Positions 25,240-36,816 of a DNA stretch of 64,000 bases are shown here, in pieces. Origin of the DNA: Gordionus sp. m RMFG-2023. Taxonomy: Eukaryota > Nematomorpha > Gordioida > Chordodea > Parachordodidae. The position numbers were made by a program, and so were the translations under genes. The stretch covers positions 53,917,561 through 53,981,560 of the forward strand of contig NC_088775.1 of NCBI RefSeq assembly GCF_954871325.1, written 5' to 3'. Each line of letters begins with the position of its first letter. The stretch's first letter is position 1. The notes under the pieces are model-generated. The model was not told the origin of the DNA. It did not search any database and was given only the letters and a program-made list of their open reading frames with translations.

Positions 25240-25830
25240 AATTTTTTAATTTATTTTTAAAAAAAATTTTTCTTGTCAATTTTTATTTATTTTTTGTTAT
25301 TCCTTCTTATTTTATTTCTAACTTTTTGCGATTTCTTTACTTTATTTTTCTTACTAAATCTTTTCGCAATTTATTTTTCTTCTCATTTTTGATAATTTTT
25401 TTGTCTTTTTATAAATAATTTATAAATTTACCGTTATTTTTCTTCACATCTCCTCCATTTTTTTTAACAATTCTTTAATTTTTTTTCATCATATATACAA
25501 TATTCTTTTTATGATTTTTTCTCATCTTTTACATACATTTCTAATCTTTTTAATTTATTTTTAATTTAATTTTTATTTTTTTGATCTTTTCTCAATTTTT
25601 TTTCTTCTTATTTCTGATAATTCTATTTAGGAATTCTATTTAATTTTCACTAAATTTTTGGCAGACAATTTTTTTATTATAATTTTTTACATATCAAATT
25701 ATTTAATTACAATTACGATATAATGTAATATAGTAAAATTTTTGTAACTTCTCTTTTATTTATTTTTATGACTTAACTTTTATTTAGTTTTCTCTAAAAG
25801 ACTTCTATAACTTCTTTATTTATATAATCG
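25240..25830. repeat. T-rich degenerate repeat tract
   Basis: The strand is nearly all T with scattered C/A. A word like TTATTTTTCTTCTCATTTTTGA recurs with changes about every 30-60 bases. It directly follows the minisatellite and may be part of the same element. Nothing coding. Confidence 0.45.
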
Positions 25831-26499
25831 CGATCCAAAAAATTAATATTTTATATCAAAAAAGTTAATGATAAGAAAAATTCTAATTCTTACGCGAAAA
25901 AATAAAAAAATCAATATATTAAAAATAAATGATCTAGTTTTCCTCTTTTTCATATAAAAATAATTACATCCTTGACATTTTCTCTTTTCATATAAAAATA
26001 CAATATATCCTTGACAACATTGCAATAACAATTAATTAACACCCCCCCCCCTCCCCCCCTCCCCCAAAAAAACATAAAAATAATTAACATAATATTACAA
26101 CACGCCTCCTTTTATTAGGAACAAAAATCCTGGGCAAAATATAATTTTTTCGTCACTATACAAAAAAAATAAATCAGCGTATAAGCATTCAATAAATGAT
26201 TTACATATTTTTTGAGCATTTTTATGTTTGTATTTCTTCTTTATCGCTTCATATACTCTCTCTTCAGTGATAGTCATCTCAGTATTGTTTTAATTGAATT
26301 AGAAAGTCGATTCTAACGTTTCTATCCTCCTTTCTTTTAGGCGAATTTTTTATAGTAGCCGTCATACATTTGTTTTTATCTTAATATCGCGTACGTTTGG
26401 ACATACGGTGGTCGTGGACAGTGGTTGCTTATTATTACACGATTATCTACACCATTGAAATCTACGTCTTTATTAACCTGGAATTTTCTTCATTTTTTA
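25831..26499. other. Intron 5, AT-rich with C runs
   Basis: Two adjacent copies of a TTTTCATATAAAAATA word lie near 25948-26000. A C-dominated tract is at 26041-26065. The weak open frame 26095-26277 on the minus strand has no recognisable family. Confidence 0.4.
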
Positions 26500-26520
26500 C
26501 AATTTCTCTTTAAACCATTT

Positions 26521-27330
26521 CTATTCAACTCTATTCCGTAATTGATCTCTGTGCCTGACCCCTTCACTGTTATCATCAAATTTTACCCTATTTAATTTGT
26601 TTCTCAAATTTTCTATTACTACACCTTTCTCCCATTTTTTTGAACTTTCATAAAATCTAATCCATACTAATTGTCCAACCATATATTCCAATTCCCTTCT
26701 ATCGATATCCTCTATAATTACAGCCGTTTTACTAGGCACGAACATATCCAAAAACATCCTTACCTTCCGGCCTATTATTTTTTCTGCCGGAGACAAACCT
26801 CCCATCGCATTACTATAATACAAATGCTTCACCCATATTTCTCCCTTTCAACTTTTTATTTTCTTCAACCATCCTTTAACTATCGCTACCATCCGTTCCG
26901 CTGTCCATTGTAACTGGGATGATACGATGGCGCTAACACATGATACAAACCCGTTCTCTCACAGAACCTCTTGAATTCCTGACAGATAAAAGCTGGTCCC
27001 CCATCCGATGCCACAGTTTTCGGAATACCAAACTTCGACCATACTTTCTTAAAATGTTTAATCACAATATTCCCAGTTAACCCATGAATTTCTTCAAATT
27101 CTATTCATTTGGAGAATGCATCTACACTTAATATATACTTTTTTCCTTCATATTCGAAAAAATCAACATGAATTCTCTCACCTGGTTCTACAATTTTTGG
27201 CCATGTACCATTTTTATCCTTACGGGGCAAGTCTGACCATGCATTGCAAATCTCACATTCCATCCCAACTTGGCAATATCCTCGTTCATTCTCGGCCACT
27301 ATACGTATTCTCTTCCCCATTCATACGAGT
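26521..27330 (-). pseudogene. Integrase remnant
   Basis: N-terminal zinc-finger end (QVGMECEICNAW), core start (PGERIHVDFFEYEGKKYILS, first catalytic D), core middle (FGIPKTVASDGGPAFICQEF, second D), then HVLAPSYHPSYNGQ, and a C-terminal part with GLSPAEKIIGRKVRMFLDMF and a VRHRDQLRNRVE tail. The catalytic glutamate region after NGQ is frame-shifted. Confidence 0.9.
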
Positions 27331-27489
27331 AACTCCTTGATGACTCGCATATATAACATTCAAATTTCCCGATTATCACTTTTCAATAAAACAGATCCAT
27401 GCTTTTCCCCGTTCCTAATCTCAACAAAATATCAGGTAATTTATTCTCCTTTCCCCTTCGATACCTTAAGTCCAAATCAAAACTTTCTA

Positions 27490-28440
27490 CTAACAATAAC
27501 CATCGCTGAAGTCTAGTCGACAACATCAATTCTTTATTATCTTTTTTAAATAAATGTATTAATAGCTTATGATCTGTAAAAACAACAAACTTCTATAAGG
27601 TATTCACTACACTTTGTCAATCCAAAAATCACAGCCAAAGCTTCTTGTTCTATCACTGAATATCGTTTTTCTACCTTTCTAAATAATCTCGTGAAAAATA
27701 AAACAGATCTTTCTATTCCATCTATTAGATGCAACATCGCCCCACCTACTCTTCTATCCAACAGTTTAACCTCCATTCCACTAATTTTATGACCCAAATA
27801 TGTCGTTACTCCCAACACACTCTTTTCACGACTAGCCTTTTTTATTTCGAATTCTAATAAACATCTTCCCTATCATCATGCTGTTTCATCGTTATTCCAA
27901 CAACCAAAACATCATCCATATAATAAAAAAACACCCTTTAAACCTTGGAAAACAGCAGCCATTGTACGCAGAGGCTGATACACTTAACCCAAACGGTAAC
28001 CGAAAAAGGTAAACAATCCCTTGAAAGTCGTAATCGTCAACAATTTCCGAATCATTTTTGCCATCGGTTATTGCAAATATGCGCACGAAAAATCAATCTT
28101 GGAAAAATATTTTCCCTTTTTCAAACTGGCCAAAATTTCTTCTATTCGCGGTAATTGGTATTTTATCTCTACAACCCAAGGATTCAGTGTCACTCTAAAA
28201 TCTGCGCACAACCTGAACTTACCGTTTGCCTTTCTCACAGGAACCAACAGAGTTGCCCATTCACTGTAACTGATAGGATAAATAATTCCTTCTCGCACCC
28301 AGTTATCCAACACTTTTCCCATTTCCGCCCTTTCAAATGGAACTCATACCGGACAATATTGCGGTATGAAACCTTCCTTTAAACGGAGATCAACTTCATA
28401 ATCTACTAAAAACTCTAATTTCTCCTCAATAATTTTACTA
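27490..28440 (-). pseudogene. Reverse transcriptase and RNase H remnant
   Basis: Polymerase pieces: LDNWVREGIIYPISYSEWAT, KANGKFRLCADFRVTLNPWV, YFSKIDFSCAYLQ (first catalytic D), and YLFRLPFGLSVSAS. The YxDD box survives only as scraps. RNase H: FTRLFRKVEKRYSVIEQEAL, with the ER-YS--E-E-LA motif. Frame shifts occur near 28080 and between 27820 and 27890. Confidence 0.9.
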
Positions 28441-28650
28441 TAATTATTCATTAAAATTGCCACGACATTCCGCCAATTCTCCAAATTCAGCAATTGTTCC
28501 TTCCTTCCTCTACATTACTCTCTTCTTCCTCTTTTTTCCTTACAAATTTCGCCGGGAATTTTTTTAACACTGGTATATCCTTCTTTTCATTATCCAGTTC
28601 CACACTTCTTGACTAATAATTTTCTCCTCTACACTTTCATTTTTGATTAG

Positions 28651-29701
28651 TACTTCTACTCTAATTTGAATTGGTTACTTTATAATTTATAATACTAGTA
28701 GATAGCCCGTCAAAAATGACGGGGAATTAGAATTTTCTTCTTACTTTTATGAGTTATTTGAAAATAATGTCCAATTTTTACTCTTCCCTCTCCCCTTCAG
28801 GCCAGGTTCAATCCATTAAAACTAAGGGTAAATACTATGGTTTGAGTAAAAATAATTTAAAGCTTTTACTTGATAATACCAATATTATTTGTTAAATATT
28901 ACTGATCACTTAAACCTAATATTTAATATTAAAAAATTTCCAGGCAATACAAAGCCATAATAAGTTTGAAAAATTCTCCCAAACCCAATGAAAGATCATA
29001 AAATTTTGGTAGATGGAACTGAAATGAAATATTTAAATAATCATAAGGAATTTAAAAATACAATCAAAACAGATTTTCATGGGCCTTCGTTTTTTATCAG
29101 GCCGAGCCCAGGCCTGCAAAAAAATTTGTTTTAGGCCAATGTCTGACCCAAAGTTAATAATAAAAAATTTCTCAAGAGTCCAAGCACATAATAATTTTGA
29201 AAAATTTTCCCCAAGCCCAGCCCAATATAATTTCTAAAAATATTTTCCAAGCCCAGCCTAACCCAGAATAACTATATAAAAAAAATTTTCAAGCCTGGCC
29301 AACCCATAGTAATTTTCAAAATTTTTTCCCACTCCTGGAGATAAGTAAATCTCTAAAAACCATATCTATTTTTTTATTCTATTTTAACCCCATTTACCTG
29401 AAGGCCATGTAAATATTTTGTGTTAAATATTACATCTATGCCTAATATTAAAAAAAATTTCCACCAGGTCCACGTACTTGGGAAAATTTTCTCAAACCCG
29501 CCAAAGACCATAATAATTTTGGTAGTTGAGAACTGAAATAAAATATATATAATGTCACAATGCATTTAAAAATACAATCAGAATATGAAAGTTCATGGGC
29601 CTTGGTTTTTGATCAGGCCTGGCCATGTCTTTAAAAGAAATTTTCAGATTTCTAGCCCATATTTAAAATTTAAAAAATTTCAGGAATCTAAGACTATATT
29701 A
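28651..29701. repeat. GGCC-rich tandem duplication and possible Helitron-like end
   Basis: Two ~0.5 kb units (about 28860-29370 and 29380-29690) share GTTAAATATTAC, AAAATTTCC, ATAATAATTTTGGTAG and CATGGGCCTT(C/G)(G/T)TTTT with a 512 bp shift. Inside are several ~50 bp subrepeats with CAAGCCCAGCC(N)AACCCA. At 28694-28722 lies ACTAGTAGATAGCCCGTCA followed by AAAATGACGGG, which on the minus strand is a 7 bp hairpin followed by CTATCTACTAGT. Confidence 0.6.
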
Positions 29702-31435
29702 CAGTGGCGTAGTCAGAATTTTATCATGGGGGGGGGGGCTTCGCCCCCCCAAACCTCCCATTTTTTTTGAACACTTAATTGCTTATATTTTTGGATTTGT
29801 TAAAATTGTTTTATATTTTCATATAACAAAATTTTATGGTATTTTATTATATATTTTACATTCCTTTATTTAATCATGTATATATTTTTATTAATTAAAA
29901 TATTTTCAAAATGTTGATATTTTATATAATACATATTTTAATATTAAAAATTATAATGTATAAAGACTCTATTTAAAAAAGTAATTTTTTACAATTAGAT
30001 AAAATATGTGTAATTCTTATGCAAATAATGGTATTTAAAAAAATTTGATGATATTATCTTATAAATAATACTTTTTTTACAAAAAAAAATTGATTATATA
30101 TTAAAACTAATAAAATTTTATTGCTATTTTTTGATTTGAATTTAAAAAGAGAGATCTACTTTTCTCTGAGATTTTGCTAATTCATCTAGAATCAAATTTT
30201 TATCTAAAATAATCTCCTTATAAATATTCAATAGGGCAAATCCATTTAAACGTTTTTCACCGGTTGTTTCTTAAATAGGTTTTTAACCTTTTTAAAGTTG
30301 AAAAAGACCTTTCATTTGTGCAGGTACTAATTAGCAAGGTAGCTAAAATAATTAATAATGTTTTGATATTAGGCATGGAATCTAAAATGCAATTACACAT
30401 GGAAAGGGCCTGCAGAGCATTTTTTGGTCGCAAAGAATACTCTATTCTGTCAAGATTTTTATACCACAATTCGACATCACAAAGTAACTTATCATATGAA
30501 CCTACTAAATCATCAGCATAAAACTCTGAGATTTTTTTAATATCCTCTCATGTTTCAAGTGTAATCAACAGTTTAGACTCAACCGACAAAAGAAAATAAA
30601 AGCTTTTTAAAATATAATTATGACTAATAAATCTTTCTTTTAATTGAAGTAAAAATGTATCAATAAAGGGAATAAAAATGTTTATTTTATAAAAATCCTC
30701 AATCATAGATGCATCAATATTTGATCGATTGGACTGTCTAGAGATTACTCTAGGTTTAAAAATTTCAATTCCAAACATATTAGCAATCTCCTTTACTTTT
30801 TCGTATATTTCATGAAATTTTCATCCACATTATCTCTGATATTTGTTAATATTTCAACAATATCCTTTGCTCTATTCATTATCTCCCTTAAATCCAAACC
30901 AATTTTTTGTGCTAAAATCATATGTATAATTAAATAAAAAATAAACACATTGAATTGAAATTAAAAACTGTGGCTTAATAATATCCTGCAAAAGATTTCC
31001 GGCATCTGCTGAATCTTTTTCCTTGCTTGTATAAAATTCTAGTGCTGCAAAGACAACATCATATAGTTCAATAAAGAGTTTCACCGACTCTTATCTTTCG
31101 ATGAATCTGGTCGGACAAAATCTTTTTAGTTTTTTTTTTCGATTTTTTGAGTCAATGTCATGATACGTTTGAATAAATAACTCCCTTTTTTGGGTGGTGT
31201 GAAGTTCATATTGAAAATGAGAAATATATATTTTTATAAAATGGAATATGACAAACTAGACAACTTTTATGAAATGCAAAATAATATAAAATTTATTTAA
31301 TAAATATAAAAATAATCAAATGTGTATATCTATTATTATTTATAATAAATTTAAAACATAAAAATAAGCGTTTATTAAGAATTTATTAAATTTGCTATAT
31401 TAATTTAAAAAATGTTTCCCCCAGCTACGTCCAAT
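29702..31435 (-). mobile_element. hAT element, copy 3, reversed and longest in coding content
   Basis: The left end CAGTGGCGTAGTCAG is clear; the right end is worn (CTACGTCCA near 31425). Possible target duplication CTATATTA against TCATATTA (6 of 8). The left end is followed by a G run, TTCG and a C run that would pair. It sits inside the GGCC-type repeat, whose sequence resumes at about 31445. It keeps more transposase than copies 1 and 2. Confidence 0.8.
30257..31084 (-). pseudogene. hAT transposase, C-terminal half
   Basis: From right to left: FIELYDVVFAALEFYTSKEK, NLLQDIIKPQFLISIQC, then MFGIEIFKPRVISRQSNRSN, FIDTFLLQLKERFISHNYIL, and finally LRPKNALQALSMCNCIL, LISTCTNERSFSTLKRLKTY. The last block is the dimerisation domain with the ERSFS motif intact. 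Frame breaks at about 30540 and 30800. The zinc-finger N-terminus is missing. Confidence 0.88.
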
Positions 31436-31445
31436 TTCATATTAA

Positions 31446-33090
31446 TTGTTAAAAATATTTCCCAAGCCCAGGAAAACCCAGATTAATTTATTTTTTCTTT
31501 GGATTCAAAAAAATAGGTCTGATGTAAGGTGTTTATAAGAATTAAATCTGTCTAATGTACATATTTTTTTGCCATTTTATATTGGGAAAATTTTTCAAAA
31601 TTAACATCAAATGAACATATCACCCTATTTTCCAAGAAGCACGACTGGAAATATCTAATTTACCCATCATTCTACTGGTTAGCTCCTGGAATTTATATGA
31701 AATTCATGAATACATATTAAAGTAACATGCTGAAAATATGTTCATCCTAATTTAAATTTTAAACAAACCACCACCCTTCCAAATGATTTATTACTTAGTT
31801 ACAAAATACAAATTTAAGACTGCTGTTTTCTGAAAGTTCAATATAATATTCGGAGGAATAATAAGAATCAGGTTTTCAAATAATCCCATATATTTTTATA
31901 AATTTATGAACCAAGTTTATTTTATTTAAGAATCAAATTTATTTTTCACTGAGAATACAAAAAAAAATCGTTTTTATATAATATTTAATTTAAATTATCA
32001 CCGAAGGTAACAAAATGACCTTTCGAAATAAATTGTAACTTGTATAATATCATTAACAATTAGAATTTGTATGGCTCAATGTCAAAAAAAGAAAAACAAT
32101 TTAAAATTTGAATGTCATTACCAAAACAAAAAAAAACAAATAGTTTAAAAGAGAATAAATAAACAATTACAACTACTTAACAAATACATTGTTGTTAAAT
32201 TACAATAGAAAAAATAAAAAGATATTCTAAGTTAACAAATAATAGGAGGTTAACTTTAATCATAGTCATATTATATATAAGTAAAACAAAAAGGTTATAC
32301 ATTTAATCAAAAATGTTATAATAAGTTATGAAATCATACATTTTACAATTTATGAAGTTATGAGAAAATATGCAAAACTATGGAATGCATGTCGAAAAGA
32401 TAAGAGAGATGCAAATATTTACTTATGCATAAAAATTACCTAAAAGGTATATAGTAGTATAAAATTCAATGTGGAATGGATCCTTCTTAAGGGTTTTAAC
32501 ACAAAACTCATCTAGCAAAAATAAATTTTTAGATTATAAATTTCTACTACAAATGAATAAAAATTTAGTTTAAAAAATTTTTTAATTGTACACATAAATT
32601 AAAATTACTAAATATATACTTCATTAACATATTTTATAAAAATAATGGAAAATTTTAGAATAACCTCAATAAATATAAATTTTTAAATAACACCTAAGAT
32701 AGGAAAATTTCTGATTCATCCATCATCAAATAAAGGAGAAAATTTTGATTCCCCAATATAATGGTATAAAATTTAAAATTATTCATAAATTCAAGAATTA
32801 AAATAGTATTTAAATAAATCTCTTATTCCTCTTGAATTGTTACTTAATGTATTTAAAGTTCTACTGATCCCTAAATATTCAGGAATAGGTATAATATTAG
32901 GTGTGTATTCAGTGCATTTAATTATCATTTGCAGGAATCTAATTGGACGAATATTTTTTAAAAGAATTTTAAAAATATAAGAAATACCTATTTAATAATT
33001 TTAATTTTAAAGTAACTACAAACTTTGATATCTTCTATTTGATTAATTTTGCCAGATTAAAATATATTTTTTTTTGCCAGATAAAAAAAA
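31446..33090. other. Intron 5, AT-rich, no recognised content
   Basis: Long A/T-dominated stretch. Apart from a short GGCC-type scrap at 31450-31490 I see no coding frame, inverted ends or tandem structure. Confidence 0.45.
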
Positions 33091-33162
33091 GTGTTTGCTG
33101 GGATTCGAACCTATGTCGATCATATTTGTAAGCGACGCTCTGGCCGATTAGGCCACAGACAC
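33091..33162 (-). pseudogene. tRNA-like sequence (decayed tRNA or SINE head)
   Basis: On the minus strand 72 bases run from GTGTCTGTGGCC to CAGCAAACAC. The acceptor halves pair over seven positions with one mismatch, the D-arm GGCC-TAATC-GGCC pairs, and GGTTCGAATCC gives a good box B. The anticodon stem does not pair, and the T-stem is poor. The loop CTTACAA could be read as valine TAC. A T run follows at the 3' side. Probably not functional. Confidence 0.5.
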
Positions 33163-33833
33163 TTTGCAAAATTAACGATTTTTTAAATATATATATATTA
33201 TAAATTGTGAAAGTGTGACAAGGCTTTTATATATTATAGATATGCATCCCGTAACTCAAATTGCCTTGGATAAAGTTTCCACAAAACGAAGTTTTATAAA
33301 AATAAACTTATATGATATTTATAAAAATCGGTAGAACCTAGAATTTGATATTTCAGGATCAGCAAATTGCATTGGATATGTTTTCCACAAAAAAACGGGT
33401 TTATTGTGATCTTTCATTTGCCATATTTTAAATTTCTGTCAACTCCATTATGAAAGCAGAAAACAAGAAAGATAAAAAAATATAGCCACCTAAATAATCT
33501 TATGTTTGTTCATGTAATTCCAGACACCTATAGATCATTTGGACCCTAAGCCCTAAAATTATTTAAAACATAGCTACGCCATACCTAAATATTTTTTTAA
33601 AAGTTTTCTTTCCCTTTTAGGCTCTGTCATAAATATCAAAAATATAAATAAATTTATTTATTTTAAAATAAAAATAACATAAGCTATTTTTAATATAAAA
33701 ATAAAATAGTGTTCTAAATCATTTCATCATTAACAAAAAATTTTTTTTTTTTAAATAATATAAATAAATAAATTTTGAAAAAATTTATGTAATTTTTATG
33801 AAAAAACTAGTAAGTAATATTAAAGGGGTAAGT
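33163..33833. other. Intron 5, AT-rich
   Basis: No coding segment or element end. An ATTGGATA(A/T)G(T/N)TTTCCAC block appears twice near 33265 and 33370, suggesting a small diverged duplication. Confidence 0.4.
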
Positions 33834-33882
33834 CTATAAGTCGAAAGGCTTGCGCTTGGTATACGAAAGGCTAAAAAATAAT

Positions 33883-36816
33883 AGGTCCGTGAAGTTGGCC
33901 CCACAATTTTTGATTTTCAATGGTTTATCAGTTAAGGTGATTAGTACCCGATTTGTACCGTTTTCAGTTCAATTTGTACCATCACCGTTTTTGAGATATT
34001 CAAAGAACAAAATGGGGGGGGGGCAACTTCACGGCAGCCTCCCAACTTTTAAGCTTAAAAATAAAAAGTTAGGTCTATAGATAATGATTTGTACCGTTTT
34101 CAGTTCGATTTGTACTATTACCGTTTTCCAGCTATTGACCGTTAAAGATATGGCGCCAAAAATAAAAAACACTCAACACTTATTTTTTTTAAAAAAATTT
34201 TAACGTACAACGGTAGAGAATTTTTTTCACTTCCTAATGATGCCTCAAATTAAGCTTTATCTTCATTATTTATTTCGGAAATCAAATTTTAAACCTTATA
34301 TTATAGCGTGAAGTTAGCCCCCCCCCCCGATATTCAAAATTTGAGATTTTTCAAATTTTTAAAACGGGATTGATTTGTACCGTTTCAAACTCGATTTGTA
34401 CTATTACCGTTTTCCAGCTATTGACCGTTAAAGATTTGGCGCCAAAAATAAAAAACACTCAACACTTATTTTTTTAAAAAAATTTTTAATGTACAACGGT
34501 AGAGAATTTTTTTCACTTCCTAATGATGCCTCAAATTAAGCTTTATCTTCATTATTATTTCGGAAATTAAATTTTAAACCTTATATTATAGCGTTAAATT
34601 AGCCCTCCCCCCCCCCCCCGATATTCAAAATTTGAGATTTTTAAAATTTTTAAAACGGGATTGATTTGTACCGTTTCAAACTCGATTTGTACTATTACCG
34701 TTTTCCAGCTATTGACCGTTAAAGATATGGCGCCATAAATAAAAAACACTCAAAAATTTTTTTTAAAATTTTTTAACGTACAACCGTAGAGAATTTTTTT
34801 CTCTTCCTAATGATGCCTCAAATTAAGCTTTATCTTCATTAATTTAAAAAAAAAAAATTTTTTGAATGTTTTTTATTTTTGGCGCCATATCTTAACGGTG
34901 AATAGTTTGAAAACGGTAATAGTACAAATCGAGTTTGAAACAGTACAAATCAATCTCGTTTTAAAAATTTGAAAAATCTCAAATTTTGAATATCGGAGGG
35001 GGGGGGGCTAACTTCACGCTATAATATAAGGTTTAAAATTTGATTTCCGAAATAAATAATGAAGATAAAGCTTAATTTGAGGCATCATTAGGAAGAGAAA
35101 AAAATCTCTACCTTTGTACGTTAAAAAAAAATGTTGAGTGTTTTTTATTTTTAACGCCATATCTTTAACGGTCAATAGCTGGAAAACGGTAATAGTACAA
35201 ATCGAGTTTGAAACGGTACAAATCAATCCCGTTTTAAAAATTTTAAAAATCTCAAATTTTGAATATCGGGGGGGGGGGGCTAACTTCACGCTAATAATAT
35301 AAGGTTTAAAATTTGATTTCCGAAATAAATAATGAAGATAAAGCTTAATTTGAGGCATCATTAGGAAGAGAAAAAATACTCTACCGTTGTACGTTAAAAA
35401 AAATGTTGAGTGTTTTTTATTTTTAACGCCATATCTTTAACGGTCAATAGCTGGAAAACGGTAATAGTACAAATCGAGTTTGAAACGGTACAAATCAATC
35501 CCGTTTTAAAAATTTGAAAAATCTCAAATTTTGAATATCGGGGGGGGGGGCTAACTTCACGCTAATAATATAAGGTTTAAAATTTGATTTCCGAAATAAA
35601 TAATGAAGATAAAGCTTAATTTGAGGCATCATTAAATTCTCTACCGTTGTATGTTAAAAAATTTAAAAAAAAAATAAGTGTTAGGGTTTTTTTTATTTTT
35701 GGCGCCATATCTTTAACGGTCAATAGCTGGAAAACGGTAATAGTACAAATCGAGTTTGAAACGGTACAAATCAATCCCGTTTTAAAAATTTGAAAAATCT
35801 CAAATTTTGAATATCGGGGGGGGGGGCTAACTTCACGCTATAATATAAGGTTTAAAATTTGATTTCCGAAATAAATAATGAAGATAAAGCTTAATTTGAG
35901 GCATCATTAGGAAGTGAAAAAAATTCTCTACCGTTGTACGTTAAAATTTTTTTTAAAAAAATAAGTGTTGAGTGTTTTTTTATTTTTGGCGCCAAATCTT
36001 TAACGGTCAATAGCTGGAAAACGGTAATAGTACAAATCGAGTTTGAAACGGTACAAATCAATCCCGTTTTAAAAATTTGAAAAATCTCAAATTTTGAATA
36101 TCGGGGGGGGGGGCTAACTTCACGCTAATAATATAAGGTTTAAAATTTGATTTCCGAAATAAATAATGAAGATAAAGCTTAATTTGAGGCATCATTAGGA
36201 AGAGAAAAAAATACTCTACCGTTGTACGTTAAAAAATTTTTTAAAAAAATATATGTTGAGTGTTTTTTATTTTTGGCGCCATATCTTTAACGGTCAATAG
36301 CTGGAAAACGGTAATAGTACAAATCGAGTTTGAAACGGTACAAATCAATCCCGTTTTAAAAATTTGAAAAATCTCAAATTTTGAATATAGGGAAGGCTAA
36401 CTTCACGCTATAATATAAGGTTTAAAATTTGATTTCCGAAATAAATAATGAAGATAAAGCTTAATTTGAGAGGCATCATTAGGAAGAGAAAAAAATTCTC
36501 TACCGTTGTACGTTAAAAAACTTTAAAAAAATAAATTTTGAGTGTTTTTTATTTTTGGCGCCACATTTTCAAGGTTAGCTGGAAAACGGTGATGGTACAA
36601 ATCGAACTGAAAACGGTACAAATCATTATCTATCGACCTATTCACTTTTTATTTTTAAGTTTAAAAGTTAGGGGGCTGCCGTGAAGTTGGCCCCCCATTT
36701 TGTTCTTTGAATATCTCAAAAACGGTGATAGTACAAATCGAACTGAATACGGTACTAATCACACCAACTGATAAACCATTGAAAATCAAAAATTGTGGGG
36801 CCAAGTTCACGGACCT
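33883..36816. repeat. Fold-back array of ~275 bp units
   Basis: Begins with AGGTCCGTGAAGTTGGCCCC and ends with its near complement. Units of 271-289 bp carry AATAGCTGGAAAACGGTAAT, GTACAAATCGAGTTTGAAAC, a G run, CTAACTTCACGCTA, and TTTTTGGCGCCATATCTTTA. About three units (34100-34850) face one way and about six to seven (34870-36600) the other, with the turning point in an A/T run near 34850. The G run in each unit varies in length. Confidence 0.88.

Larger units (their letters stand above)
26500..28650 (-). mobile_element. Broken Ty3/gypsy retrotransposon (pol region)
   Basis: Read from right to left, the order is reverse transcriptase, RNase H, integrase, which is the Ty3/gypsy order. All parts carry frame shifts. 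I could not find long terminal repeats, a primer binding site or a gag region, so the limits are only those of recognisable pol sequence. A protease would be expected just right of 28440 but is not clear. Confidence 0.88.

Noticed and set aside
26095-26277. Minus-strand 60-codon frame next to the gypsy remnant
   Set aside because: No recognisable motif, no link in frame to the integrase, and composition typical of AT-rich chance frames.
34100-36600. CRISPR-like array
   Set aside because: Regular repeats exist, but units are ~275 bp, palindromically arranged, in an intron of an animal gene, with no short direct repeats or unique spacers.
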